Of a DNA stretch of 47,250 bases, positions 29,069 to 37,809 are shown piece by piece (positions within the stretch are counted from its first letter, which is position 1; every line of letters starts with the position of its first letter). Source of the DNA: Streptomyces mexicanus (GTDB taxonomy: Bacteria; Actinomycetota; Actinomycetes; Streptomycetales; Streptomycetaceae); assembly GCF_902506575.1 (NCBI RefSeq), contig NZ_LR732544.1, positions 551,634 through 598,883 of the forward strand, read 5' to 3'. The notes under the pieces are model-generated. The model was not told where the DNA came from, did not search any database, and was given only the letters and a program-made list of their open reading frames with translations. The translations under genes were made by a program, and so were the position numbers.

Positions 29069-30901
29069 ATGCCCGACGTCAACCGGCGCCGATTCCTGCA
29101 GATCGCGGGCGCCACCACGGCGTTCACCGCGCTGTCCGCCAGCATCCAGCGGGCCGCCGCGCTGCCCGCGAACCACCGCACCGGGTCCATCGAGGACGTC
29201 GAGCACATCGTCGTCCTCATGCAGGAGAACCGGTCCTTCGACCACTACTTCGGCACGCTCAGAGGGGTCCGCGGCTTCGGCGACCCGCGCCCGGTCGCCC
29301 AGCCCGGCGGCAAGCCGGTCTGGTACCAGAAGGACGGTTCCGGCAAGGAGATCCTGCCCTTCCACCCCGACGCCGACGACCTGGGCCTGGCGTTCATCCA
29401 GGACCTCCCGCACGGCTGGAACGACGGGCACGCCGCCTTCGACGGCGGCCGCTACGACAAGTGGGTGCCGTCCAAGGGCTCCACGACGATGGCGTACCTG
29501 ACCCGTGAGGACATCCCGTTCCACTACGCGCTCGCCGACACCTTCACCCTCTGCGACGCCTACCACTGCTCCTTCATCGGCTCCACCGACCCCAACCGCT
29601 ACTACCTGTGGTCCGGTTACGTCGGCAACGACGGCACCGGCGGCGGCCCGGTCCTCGGCAACGACGAGAAGGGCTACGGCTGGACCACCTACCCCGAACG
29701 GCTGGAGCGGGCCGGGGTGTCCTGGAAGATCTACCAGGACGTCGGCGACGGCCTCGACGCGAACGGCAGCTGGGGCTGGATCTCCGACGCCTACCGCGGC
29801 AACTACGGCGACAACTCCCTGCTCTACTTCAACCAGTACCGCGACGCCCGGCCCGGCGACCCGCTGTACGACAAGGCCCGTACCGGCACCGACGCCCGCA
29901 CCGGAGAGGGCTACTTCGACCGGCTCAGGGCCGACGTCAAGGCCGGCAGGCTGCCGCAGATCTCCTGGATCGTCGCCCCCGAGGCGTTCAGTGAGCACCC
30001 CAACTGGCCCGCCAACTACGGCGCCTGGTACGTCGCCCAGGTCCTCGACGCGCTGACGAGCGTGCCGGAGGTGTGGGCGAAGACCGCCCTGTTCATCACC
30101 TACGACGAGAACGACGGCTTCTTCGACCACGTCGCCCCGCCGTTCCCGCCGGCCTCCGCCGCGCAGGGCAGGTCCACGGTCGACGCGGCACCGGACGTGT
30201 TCGAGGGCAGCAGCGCGAACGTCGCCGGACCCTACGGCCTGGGACAGCGGGTGCCGATGCTGGTGGTCTCCCCGTGGAGCAAGGGCGGGTACGTCTGCTC
30301 CGAGACGTTCGACCACACCTCGGTCATCCGCTTCATGGAGCGGCGCTTCGGGGTGCACGAGCCCAACATCTCGCCCTGGCGGCGCACCGTCTGCGGCGAC
30401 CTGACCGCCGCGTTCGACTTCTCCCGCCCGGACACCCGCCTGGGGGCCGCCCCCACCGGGGCCGGCCCCCATGCGGCCGGCCGGTGCGCGGGGACCGGCT
30501 CCCGGGACGGCGACCGACCGGTGCGCGGGGGCCGGGCCACCGGTGCGGACCACCGCCCGGTGCGCCCGGGCTATGCCACCGGTACGGCGGGCCGGTCGTC
30601 GGTGCCGGCGGTGAGGTGCTCGGGGGCGCGGGCCGTGAGGAAGGCGGTGCGGCGCCGCAGCCGGAAACCCAGCGACTCGTACAGCCGGATGGCGCCCGTG
30701 TTCTGCGCGCCGGTGTGCAGGAACGGGGTCTCGCCGCGCTCCCGGATGCCGTGGGCGACGGCCAGGATCAGCCGGGTGGCCAGGCCCTGGCCGCGGAAGG
30801 CGGGGTCGGTGCAGACCGCGCTGATCTCGGTCCAGCCCGGCGGGTGCAGCCGCTCCCCCGCCATCGCGACCAGGGCGCCGTCCCGGCGTATGCCGAGGTA
30901 G
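29069..30901 (+). CDS. Tat-exported phospholipase C / phosphoesterase-family protein with abnormal 3' end
   Basis: The protein begins with a twin-arginine signal, NRRRFLQIAGATTAFTALSA, then the phosphoesterase (PF04185) motifs HIVVLMQENRSFDHYFG, a substrate region FIGSTDPNRYYLWSG, and DENDGFFDHVAPPFPP. The catalytic domain is complete to FDFSRPDTR (about codon 455, near 30435). After this the frame stays open to 30901 but turns into Gly/Arg/Pro-rich sequence, the last 331 bases being antisense to the GNAT gene. The usual C-terminal segment is missing. Either a 3' truncation has let translation run on, or a frameshift lies near 30440. ATG 29069 follows GGGAGG (29053-29058). Confidence 0.75.
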   Translation: MPDVNRRRFLQIAGATTAFTALSASIQRAAALPANHRTGSIEDVEHIVVLMQENRSFDHYFGTLRGVRGFGDPRPVAQPGGKPVWYQKDGSGKEILPFHPDADDLGLAFIQDLPHGWNDGHAAFDGGRYDKWVPSKGSTTMAYLTREDIPFHYALADTFTLCDAYHCSFIGSTDPNRYYLWSGYVGNDGTGGGPVLGNDEKGYGWTTYPERLERAGVSWKIYQDVGDGLDANGSWGWISDAYRGNYGDNSLLYFNQYRDARPGDPLYDKARTGTDARTGEGYFDRLRADVKAGRLPQISWIVAPEAFSEHPNWPANYGAWYVAQVLDALTSVPEVWAKTALFITYDENDGFFDHVAPPFPPASAAQGRSTVDAAPDVFEGSSANVAGPYGLGQRVPMLVVSPWSKGGYVCSETFDHTSVIRFMERRFGVHEPNISPWRRTVCGDLTAAFDFSRPDTRLGAAPTGAGPHAAGRCAGTGSRDGDRPVRGGRATGADHRPVRPGYATGTAGRSSVPAVRCSGARAVRKAVRRRSRKPSDSYSRMAPVFCAPVCRNGVSPRSRMPWATARISRVARPWPRKAGSVQTALISVQPGGCSRSPAIATRAPSRRMPR

Positions 30902-31314
30902 GTGCCCATCTCGATGGTGCGCGGCCGGAAGGGACCGGGCCGGGTGCGGGCGACCAGGTCCAGCATCTCCGGTACGTCGGCCGGGCCGAGGCGGACCGCC
31001 TCGGGGTCGGGGGCGGCGGCCAGGCCGTCGTCCACGAACTGCACGCCGTCGACGGCGAAGGTGACCTCCCAGTCCTCGGGGACGCTCCCGCGGAAGCCGA
31101 GCAGCGGGACCTCGCCGCCGGGTCCGGCCAGGGCCGCGAGGTCGGCCCAGTCGCCGGCGTCCGGCTCCTCGGGCAGCGCCAGCCAGGGCGAGACGTCGAC
31201 CGGGTAGCGCAGGATGCGCCCGTGCCGTTCGGCGAAGTGCGCGTGCGGTCCGGTCAGGGAGGCCAGGGCGGGGTGGTCGAGGACGTGGTCCGTCGCGGGT
31301 CGGGCGCCGCTCAT
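30571..31314 (-). CDS. GNAT-family N-acetyltransferase
   Basis: A 247-aa protein whose C-terminal half is a GNAT domain of the FR47/RimI-like type: ISAVCTDPAFRGQGLATRLI (acetyl-CoA loop RGQGLA) then GETPFLHTGAQNTGAIRLYESLGFRLRRR. The N-terminal half (LRYPVDVSPWLALPEEPDAGDW) resembles the extra region of two-domain GNATs. The ATG overlaps the stop of the upstream quinone reductase gene (31311-31314), so they form an operon. The acceptor is unknown. The 3' part is covered by the open frame of the phospholipase C-type gene on the other strand. Confidence 0.88.
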   Translation of the reverse strand: MSGARPATDHVLDHPALASLTGPHAHFAERHGRILRYPVDVSPWLALPEEPDAGDWADLAALAGPGGEVPLLGFRGSVPEDWEVTFAVDGVQFVDDGLAAAPDPEAVRLGPADVPEMLDLVARTRPGPFRPRTIEMGTYLGIRRDGALVAMAGERLHPPGWTEISAVCTDPAFRGQGLATRLILAVAHGIRERGETPFLHTGAQNTGAIRLYESLGFRLRRRTAFLTARAPEHLTAGTDDRPAVPVA

Positions 31315-32234
31315 CCGGCGACCTCGATCACGATCTTGCCGCGGGCGTGGCCGTCCTCGACGGTGCGCAGCGCCTCGCCGGCCCGCTCCAGCGGGAAGGT
31401 CCGGGTCACGTGCGGGTCCAGGTCGCCCTGCGCGACGAGCCGGGCCACCGCGTCCAGGACGGCGGTGGTGCGGGCGCGGGCCACCCGCCGACCGCCCAGT
31501 TCCTCGACGTCCCGCGGCGCGGCGCCGGCCGTGATCAGCTTCGACCGGTCGGTCAGCAGGCCCGCCGCCTCGGTGAGCACGTCGCCGCCGACGAGGTCGT
31601 AGCCGCCGGCGACGCCGTCCGGGGCGGCGGCCCGGGCCCGCTCGGTCCACCCCGGACCGGAGGGCACGTGCACCGCGCCGAGCGACTCCACGAAGTCCTT
31701 CTTGGCCTCGCTCGACACGCCCACCACCCGCAGCCCGAAGGCCCGGGCGAGCTGCACGCCGGCCGCGCCGACGCCGCCGCCCGCGCCGGTGATCAGCACG
31801 GTCGCCCCCGTGGGCAGGCCGAGCTGGCGCAGCCCGTCGTAGGCGGTGGCCGCGGCGACCGGCAGGGTGGCGGCCGCGACGAAGGACACCTCGGCGGGCT
31901 TGTGCGCGGTGACGCCGGCCCGCAGCAGCGCGTACTGCGCGTAGCCGCCCGTGACCGTGTTGCCGAAGACCTCGTCGCCCACCGCGAAGCCGCTCACCCC
32001 CTCGCCGACCTCCTCGACGACGCCGGCCGCCTCGCTGCCGAACACCACCGGGTACACCCGCTCGGCGTCGCCGGGCCGGCGCAGGCCCTCCCGCAGCTTC
32101 CAGTCCACCGGGTTCACCCCGGCCGCCCGCACCGCGATCAGGATCTCCCCGGGGCCCGGCCGGGGCCGCTCCACCTCCACCAGCGCCTCGGTCTCCGGGC
32201 CGCCGTCCCGGGTGAAGACGTACGCCTTCGGCAT
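31311..32234 (-). CDS. Medium-chain NADP-dependent quinone oxidoreductase (zinc-free)
   Basis: A 307-aa MDR-superfamily enzyme. It shows the GroES-like N-terminal domain (VRAAGVNPVDWKLREG) and the Rossmann loop VLITGAGGGVGAAGVQLARAFG, and lacks the zinc-ligand cysteines of alcohol dehydrogenases, as in quinone/enone reductases. The ATG at 32234 follows GGAGAG. It is the first gene of a two-gene unit with the GNAT gene. The substrate is probably quinones or enones, by family. Confidence 0.92.
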   Translation of the reverse strand: MPKAYVFTRDGGPETEALVEVERPRPGPGEILIAVRAAGVNPVDWKLREGLRRPGDAERVYPVVFGSEAAGVVEEVGEGVSGFAVGDEVFGNTVTGGYAQYALLRAGVTAHKPAEVSFVAAATLPVAAATAYDGLRQLGLPTGATVLITGAGGGVGAAGVQLARAFGLRVVGVSSEAKKDFVESLGAVHVPSGPGWTERARAAAPDGVAGGYDLVGGDVLTEAAGLLTDRSKLITAGAAPRDVEELGGRRVARARTTAVLDAVARLVAQGDLDPHVTRTFPLERAGEALRTVEDGHARGKIVIEVAG

Positions 32235-32495
32235 GGCTCGCACTCTCCTTCCGCTTCGCGCCGCACCCGCACCGCCGTCGTCGGTCGCCGGGGCCACCGG
32301 TGCCGGGCGCACGCACACCTGCAAGGAAGATCGACGAAGGGCTATTCCCGCGGCGCGGCAGGCTTCATACGGTCGTAACGAGGCGGCCGTAGAGGCGGGG
32401 CCGGGCCCGCGGTCGGCCGTCTGGCGCGTCCCGCGCGCGCCGCCGTACGGTGATCACCGCATCCGTGTCCCTGTCGCTTCCCTAGGCGGTCCCGT

Positions 32496-33464
32496 ATGGC
32501 CCTGTTCGACCTTCCTCTCGACGAACTCCGTGAGTACCGCAGCGCGTCCGCCGAACCCGAGGACTTCGACGCCTTCTGGGCCAAGACGCTCCAGGAGGCC
32601 CGCGAGCACGAGCTGGACGCGCGCTTCGTACCGGTCGACACCGACCTGACCACGGTCGAGGTGTACGACGTGACGTTCGCCGGGTTCGGCGGCCACCCCG
32701 TCAAGGGCTGGCTGACGCTGCCCGCCCGGGCCGAGGGGCCGCTGCCGCTGGTCGTGGAGTTCGTCGGCTACGGCGGCGGGCGCGGCCTGCCGCACGAGCA
32801 CCTGCTGTGGGCGTCGACGGGCCGGGCGCACTTCGTGATGGACACCCGCGGGCAGGGCAGCGCCTGGGGCGGCGGGGGCGGCACCGCCGACCCGGTGGGC
32901 GGCGCACCGGCCTACCCGGGCTTCCTGACCCGCGGCATCGACGCGCCGGAGAACTACTACTACCGCCGGGTGTTCACCGACGCGGTGCGCGCCGTGGAGG
33001 CGGCCCGCGCCCATCCGCTGACCGACGCGTCGCGGACCGTGGCGCTCGGGGCGAGCCAGGGCGGCGGGATCGCCCTGGCGGTGGGCGGCCTCGTACCGGA
33101 CCTCGTGGCGGTCGCCCCCGACGTGCCGTTCCTGTGCGACTTCCCGCGGGCGACGACCCTGACCGACCGTCACCCGTACCGGGAGGTCGGCCTGTACCTC
33201 AAGACGCACCGCGGGCGCACCGAGGACGTGCTGCGCACGCTGTCCTACTTCGACGGGGTCCACTTCGCGGCCCGGGGCAGCGCTCCCGCGCTGTTCTCGG
33301 CGGCGCTGGAGGACGAGACGTGCCCGCCGTCCACCGTGTTCGCCGCGTTCAACGCCTGGGCGCACGACGACAAGTCGATCGAGGTGTACGAGTTCAACGA
33401 CCACGAGGGCGGCGGCCCGTACCAGGACGCCGCCCGGATGCGCTGGCTGCGCTCGTACGCCTGA
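32496..33464 (+). CDS. Carbohydrate esterase family 7 (acetylxylan esterase / cephalosporin-C deacetylase)
   Basis: A 322-aa alpha/beta hydrolase of the CE7 group. The start MALFDLPLDELREYRSASAEPEDFDAFW and DTRGQGSAW are family signatures. The catalytic triad can be placed: Ser187 in GASQGGG, Asp273 in LEDETCPPST and His303 in FNDHEGGG. It has no signal peptide, so it deacetylates imported acetylated oligosaccharides or similar esters in the cytoplasm. No clear Shine-Dalgarno precedes the ATG. It is divergent from the quinone reductase gene; the 261-base gap holds no clear site. Confidence 0.92.
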   Translation: MALFDLPLDELREYRSASAEPEDFDAFWAKTLQEAREHELDARFVPVDTDLTTVEVYDVTFAGFGGHPVKGWLTLPARAEGPLPLVVEFVGYGGGRGLPHEHLLWASTGRAHFVMDTRGQGSAWGGGGGTADPVGGAPAYPGFLTRGIDAPENYYYRRVFTDAVRAVEAARAHPLTDASRTVALGASQGGGIALAVGGLVPDLVAVAPDVPFLCDFPRATTLTDRHPYREVGLYLKTHRGRTEDVLRTLSYFDGVHFAARGSAPALFSAALEDETCPPSTVFAAFNAWAHDDKSIEVYEFNDHEGGGPYQDAARMRWLRSYA

Positions 33465-33533
33465 GCCCCGCGGCGGCGCCGCAGGGTCGCGGCCGTCCCG
33501 GCCGTCCCCGCGCGGGTACGGCACCGTCTCGGC

Positions 33534-34262
33534 TCAGGGCAGTCTGCGGGCCGCGATCAGGCGCGCCCGCGGGCTGCCGTCGGCGCGGCGGCCGAACTCG
33601 GGCAGCGCGTACAGCTCCACCCGGAACCCCGCGCGCCGCAGCTCCCGCAGCAGTGCGCCGAAGCGGATCGCGCGGTAGTACATGACGAACGGCGGCCGCC
33701 ACACGGCGTTGCGCACCCGCATCGCCGCGTCGAAGCCGAGCAGCGTCCAGAAGGCCGCCGAGCCCGGGCCGGGCGGGGCGAGGACCGGCAGGGCGAACAC
33801 GCCGCCGGGCCGCAGGACCGCGTGGATCCCGTCGGCCAGGGCGGGCAGTTCGGCGGGCAGGAAGTGGCCGAGCGCGCCGAAGCTGACGACGAGGTCGAAA
33901 GCGGGGGTGAAGGGCAGGGCCCGCGCGTCGGCGCGCACCCAGGACACCCGGCAGCCGGTCGGCTCCGGCGGCTGCCGCCGGGCGACGTCGAGCATGCCGG
34001 CGCTGAAGTCGACGCCGGTCGCCGTCTGCCGGCACACCCGCGCGAGCACGTCGAGCCCGGCGCCCGTGCCGCAGCACAGGTCGAGCCCGTCGTCGAACGG
34101 ACCGATCCGCTCCAGCACCGAGCCGACGGCGGCCAGGACCGGTGCCGGGGTCCGGAACGGCGTGTGGTCGAACGTCGGGGCGAGCAGGTCGTAGCCGCGC
34201 TCGACGGAGGACAGCGCCTGCACGGCGAGTTCGCGCAGCGTGGGGCCTTCGGGGCTGAACAT
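33534..34262 (-). CDS. Class I SAM-dependent methyltransferase
   Basis: A 242-aa protein with motif I LDLCCGTGAGLDVLARV, an acidic strand-2 end (TGVDFSAGMLDVARR), motif II RADARALPF and FDLVVSFGALGHF. These place it in the Methyltransf_11/25 group. The target is unknown. The ATG at 34262 has GGAGGG 14 bases upstream, a wide spacing. The gene is convergent with the CE7 esterase and divergent from the D-Ala-D-Ala carboxypeptidase gene. Confidence 0.88.
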   Translation of the reverse strand: MFSPEGPTLRELAVQALSSVERGYDLLAPTFDHTPFRTPAPVLAAVGSVLERIGPFDDGLDLCCGTGAGLDVLARVCRQTATGVDFSAGMLDVARRQPPEPTGCRVSWVRADARALPFTPAFDLVVSFGALGHFLPAELPALADGIHAVLRPGGVFALPVLAPPGPGSAAFWTLLGFDAAMRVRNAVWRPPFVMYYRAIRFGALLRELRRAGFRVELYALPEFGRRADGSPRARLIAARRLP

Positions 34263-34484
34263 CGGCGCCAGCTTAGCCCTCCGGGTCGCCGTCCTGCGGG
34301 GTGCCGCGTCCCCGTCCTGTGGGTGCCGCCGGTGCGGCGGTGGCCCGGCGGGAGGGAGCACCCGGCACCGGGCGGCACGGCCGAGGCGGTGCGGCGACCC
34401 GAACGGCCGTGCGCGCTGGGACATCCGGGTGCTCGTGGCCCCCGTTCGGCCTCCGGCAAGGTCACGCCTGCGTCGATCCCTCCC

Positions 34485-34490
34485 TACGTT
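34485..34490 (+). promoter_or_regulatory. -10 element (TACGTT) of leaderless carboxypeptidase gene
   Basis: TACGTT ends six bases before the ATG at 34497, and no Shine-Dalgarno is present. The rest of the 234-base divergent gap (34263-34496) is GC-rich with no other clear element. Confidence 0.5.
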
Positions 34491-34496
34491 TTCGAT

Positions 34497-35684
34497 ATGA
34501 AGATCGGATATTCCTTTCGGGCTGCCGCGTCGGCCTGCGTCCTGTGCGCGGCGAGCGTCCTGCTGCCGGCCCCGCCCGTGGCCGCGGCGGGCGGAGCCGG
34601 AACGGACCCCGGGGCGCGGGAGAGACCCGCCGAGGCCCCGATGCCGCAGCCGGCCCTGCTGGAACGCGAGGGCACCCAGGTCCGGCTCCGGGCCGGGGCG
34701 CCGCAGACGCCCGAGCTGTCGGCGCTGAGCTGGCTGGTGGCCGACGCCGACACCGGGGAGGTGCTGGCCGCGCACAACGCGCACACGAGGCTGGCGCCCG
34801 CCAGCACGTTGAAGACGCTGTTCGCGCTCACCGTGCTCCCCTCCGCCCCCGGGGGCGCGCAACACACCGTCAGCGGGCGGGAGCTGGCCGGGATCGGCGA
34901 GGGCAGCAGCCTCGTCGGCGTCGTCCCGGGCCACACCTACCGGGTGTCGGACCTGTGGCGCGGGGGGTTCCTCAACTCGGGCAACGACGCCGTGCACGTG
35001 CTCGCGGCGCTCAACGGCGGCTGGGAGCACACCGCCCGGCAGATGCAGGCCAAGGCCCGCGCCCTGGGCGCACTGGACACCCACGTCGTCTCGCCCGACG
35101 GCTACGACGCCGACGGGCAGGTGTCCTCGGCGTACGACCTGGCCGTGTTCGGGCGGATGGGGCTGCGCAACCCGGACTTCGCGCGCTACTGCTCCACGGC
35201 GCACGCCACCTTCCCCGGCAACGACGGCACCAGCTTCGAGATCGCCAACACCAACCGGCTGCTGACCGGCGCCGACGGCGTGGCGCCCTACCCCGGCCTG
35301 ATCGGCGTCAAGAACGGCTACACCACCAACGCGGGCAACACGCTCATCGCCGCGGCCCGCCGCGACGGCCGCACCCTGGTGGCCACGGTGATGCATCCGC
35401 AGCAGGGCGGCGGCCTGCAGGTCTACGAGGAGGCCCGGGCCCTGCTCGACTGGGGGTTCGACGCCGCCGACCGCGTCGACCCGGTCGGCTCCCTCGACGC
35501 GCTGCGCCCGGTGGCCCACGGCACCCGGCTGGTCGCGCCCGCCAAGCCGCACACCGAACCGGAATCCAACTGGCCGGAGACGGGCGCGATCGCCGGCGCG
35601 GCCGGCCTCGGCGCGGCCGGCCTGGGCCTCGGCGCGGTACCGGCCCGCCTACGACGCCGCAGCCACCGCATCACCCGCGGCTGA
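34497..35684 (+). CDS. D-alanyl-D-alanine carboxypeptidase (peptidase S11)
   Basis: A 395-aa exported penicillin-binding protein. It has a signal peptide (1 to about 30), then the three active-site motifs: SxxK at Ser103-Lys106 (ASTLK), SGN at Ser161-Asn163, and KNG at 272-274 in place of the usual KTG. A C-terminal glycine/alanine hydrophobic segment (GAIAGAAGLGAAGLGLGAV) followed by RLRRRSHR is a likely membrane anchor. It trims the terminal D-Ala of peptidoglycan stem peptides outside the cell. It is convergent with the asparaginase gene at a 35-base gap with no clear hairpin. Confidence 0.9.
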   Translation: MKIGYSFRAAASACVLCAASVLLPAPPVAAAGGAGTDPGARERPAEAPMPQPALLEREGTQVRLRAGAPQTPELSALSWLVADADTGEVLAAHNAHTRLAPASTLKTLFALTVLPSAPGGAQHTVSGRELAGIGEGSSLVGVVPGHTYRVSDLWRGGFLNSGNDAVHVLAALNGGWEHTARQMQAKARALGALDTHVVSPDGYDADGQVSSAYDLAVFGRMGLRNPDFARYCSTAHATFPGNDGTSFEIANTNRLLTGADGVAPYPGLIGVKNGYTTNAGNTLIAAARRDGRTLVATVMHPQQGGGLQVYEEARALLDWGFDAADRVDPVGSLDALRPVAHGTRLVAPAKPHTEPESNWPETGAIAGAAGLGAAGLGLGAVPARLRRRSHRITRG

Positions 35685-35719
35685 CACTCGTGGGGGACGC
35701 GGGGGTCGCGGGTGCCCGC

Positions 35720-36736
35720 TCACGCGCAGGCCGGCACCGAGGTGTCCTCCAGCGCCGGGACCGGGCGGACCCGGCCGACCGGCTCGCCGCCCCCGAGGAC
35801 GACCTCGCCCGCGAAATCGGCGAGCAGGGCGGGGGCGACGCCGGCCCGGGCGAGGGCGGCCGCGGCGACCGGTATCCGGGCCCGGTTCGCACCGTCGGCG
35901 ATCTTGACGGCGACCGCGCGGCCGTCCGGCAGCGCGGCGACCTGCACCCCCTCGAAGCCGTCCTTGGCGAGCAGCCCGGGCACGGCCCGCATCAGCGCGG
36001 CCACGTCCCGGCCGGCGCCGGAGGCCATCTCGGGGTACGCGCGCATCGCGTCGGCGACGCGGGCCTCGGGTGTGCCGGGCGCGGCGGCGGGGATCCGGGC
36101 GGCGGCGCGGGCCAGGCCGTGCAGGGAGACGGCGAACAGGGGCGCGCCGCAGCCGTCGACGGTGACGCGGGCGACGCGCTGCCCGGTGAGGTCCTCCACG
36201 GTCTCGGCGACGGCCTGCTGCAGGGGGTGGGCGGGGTCGAGGTAGTCGTCCAGGGACCAGCCGTTGATGGTGCAGGTGTACAGCATGGCCGCGTGCTTGC
36301 CGGAGCAGTTCTGCGCGAGCCGGGAGGGCCCGCGCCCCTCGCGCACCCAGGCGTCGCGCACCGCCGGGTCGAAGGGCAGGTCGGGCACGTTGCGCAGCCG
36401 GTCCTCGGCCAGGCCCGCCAGGCGGAGGATGCGCCGGGTGCCGTCGAGGTGGCGCTCCTCGCCCGAGTGGCTGGCGGCGGCCAGCGACAGCAGCTCGCCC
36501 TCCAGCGGGAGCCCGGCGCGCACCATGGCCACGGCCTGGAGGGGCTTGAGCGCCGAACGCGGGTAGAAGGCGGCCTCGGTGTCGCCGAGCCGGAAGGCGG
36601 CCCGGCCGTCCTCGTCGAGGACGACGACGGAGCCGTAGTGGACGCCCTCGGTCACCCCGCCGCGGACGAGGTGGGCGACGGGGACGTGGCGGGGTTCGCG
36701 GACGAGGGGTGCCTCGGCGGGGGAAGTGCTGTGCAT
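35720..36736 (-). CDS. L-asparaginase II-type (PF06089) protein
   Basis: A 338-aa protein of the Rhizobium etli AnsA-like asparaginase family. Diagnostic segments are VTEGVHYGSVVVLDEDG, FYPRSALKPLQAVAMV, ASHSGEERHL, QNCSGKHAAML (with conserved Cys and Ser-Gly-Lys) and VDGCGAPLFAVSL. It would hydrolyse asparagine to aspartate and ammonia in the cytoplasm. The ATG at 36736 is chosen; a GTG at 36751 or earlier is possible. A FadR-type regulator lies upstream on the same strand and may control it. Confidence 0.9.
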   Translation of the reverse strand: MHSTSPAEAPLVREPRHVPVAHLVRGGVTEGVHYGSVVVLDEDGRAAFRLGDTEAAFYPRSALKPLQAVAMVRAGLPLEGELLSLAAASHSGEERHLDGTRRILRLAGLAEDRLRNVPDLPFDPAVRDAWVREGRGPSRLAQNCSGKHAAMLYTCTINGWSLDDYLDPAHPLQQAVAETVEDLTGQRVARVTVDGCGAPLFAVSLHGLARAAARIPAAAPGTPEARVADAMRAYPEMASGAGRDVAALMRAVPGLLAKDGFEGVQVAALPDGRAVAVKIADGANRARIPVAAAALARAGVAPALLADFAGEVVLGGGEPVGRVRPVPALEDTSVPACA

Positions 36737-36770
36737 CACTACCTGGGTCACTCGTGAAGGGACGGATCCG

Positions 36771-36795
36771 CCGGCGCGCGGGGTGGGCGCGCCGG
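36771..36795. terminator. Hairpin between the FadR-type regulator and asparaginase genes
   Basis: A perfect 9-bp stem (36771-36779 with 36787-36795) and 7-base loop lies downstream of the regulator gene on its strand. It could end that transcript or attenuate the asparaginase message. Confidence 0.5.
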
Positions 36796-36905
36796 CCGTG
36801 GCTCGACGGTGCGGGTTGCGCACCGGGCCGTGGGTCGTGGGCGTGCGCGGCACGCCCGGGGTGGGGGGTGGGGCGGGTGTGCGAGAGCCGTGGCCCTCGC
36901 GGGCT

Positions 36906-37637
36906 TCACGGCCCCGCTGCCGAGGGGGCGCGGGCCGCGCGCACGATGTCGGTGAGGGTCTTCTCGACCCGGTCCAGATGGTGGGACATCGCCGCGATCG
37001 CGTCCTGCTCGCGGCCGGCCGCGAGGGCCTCCACGAGGGCGCGGTGCTCCCGGTCGGACTGCTCGCGCCGGCCGCCCAGTTCGTTCAGGAACGCCGACTG
37101 GCGGGCCAGCGCGTCCCGGATCTCCTCGATGACCCGGCGGAACACCGGGTTGCGGGCGGCCTGGGCGACGGAGAGGTGGAACAGGGTGTCCAGCGCGACC
37201 CACGCGGTGGTGTCGGTCTCCTGCTCCATCCGCTCCAGCAGCTGCGTCAGACGGTCCAGGTCCTCAAGGGTGCGCCGCTGTGCCGCGTACCCGGCGACCG
37301 GGATCTCGATGTGCCGGCGGACCTCCATCAGGTCCCGGGCGGCGTAGTCGCCGAAGGTGGGGTCCTGCACGGCGCGGGCGACCACGAAGGTGCCCTTGCC
37401 GGTCCTGGAGACGGTCAGGCCCATGGTCTGCAGGGCGCGCAGCGCCTCGCGCAGGACCGGGCGGGAGACCTCCAGGGTGCGGCACAGTTCCGCCTCGGAG
37501 GGCAGCTTGTCCCCCACGGCGTACTCACCGCGCTCGATCGCACCGCGCAGGTGGGCCAGCACCGCTTCCATCGCGCTGACGCGCCGCGGCACCGGCACCG
37601 GCACCGGCACTGCTGTCTGGCTGTCTGACAGGTTCAC
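36906..37637 (-). CDS. GntR-family regulator, FadR subfamily
   Basis: A 243-aa protein: winged helix at about residues 23-90 (VLAHLRGAIERGEYAVGDKLPSEAELCRTLEVSRPVLREALRALQTMGLTVSRTGKGTFV) and an all-helical FCD effector domain (DTLFHLSVAQAARNPVFRRVIEEIRDAL), with histidines suited to metal binding. The GTG at 37637 is the tentative start; an ATG at 37571 would remove a low-complexity PVPVPVP stretch. A perfect palindrome covers codons 3-6 of the longer form. Effectors in this subfamily are usually small organic acids. Confidence 0.88.
   Translation of the reverse strand: MNLSDSQTAVPVPVPVPRRVSAMEAVLAHLRGAIERGEYAVGDKLPSEAELCRTLEVSRPVLREALRALQTMGLTVSRTGKGTFVVARAVQDPTFGDYAARDLMEVRRHIEIPVAGYAAQRRTLEDLDRLTQLLERMEQETDTTAWVALDTLFHLSVAQAARNPVFRRVIEEIRDALARQSAFLNELGGRREQSDREHRALVEALAAGREQDAIAAMSHHLDRVEKTLTDIVRAARAPSAAGP
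37621..37631. promoter_or_regulatory. 11-bp palindrome CTGTCTGACAG at the fadR-type start
   Basis: CTGTC and GACAG flank a central T. The position, at the 5' end of a GntR/FadR gene, suggests an autoregulatory operator. If the true start is the ATG at 37571, it lies in the leader. Confidence 0.45.
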
Positions 37638-37771
37638 GGGCCGATGGTGCGGCGCACGCGGCGCACCTGTCAAGCGGGGGGCCGGGGGGCCGGACCGCGG
37701 GAGCCCGGAGCCGTCCGGTCCGGGCAGCGCGCCCTGGCCGGTCAGGCACTCCGCGCCCGGCCGGTCCGGCC

Positions 37772-37786
37772 CCCGCCATCGGCGGG
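37772..37786 (-). terminator. Short hairpin downstream of uppP
   Basis: CCCGCC-ATC-GGCGGG gives a 6-bp stem and 3-base loop 24 bases after the uppP stop. More GC-rich inverted sequence surrounds it. Confidence 0.45.
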
Positions 37787-37809
37787 TACGGCCCCCGCCG
37801 CGGCGGCGC

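Noticed and set aside
36737..36853. N-terminal extension of the asparaginase
   Set aside because: The added residues (Arg/Pro/Ala-rich) overlap a hairpin and are not seen in the family.
37637..37673. Extending the FadR-type gene to 37673
   Set aside because: The codon there is TTG and the added residues are not family-like.
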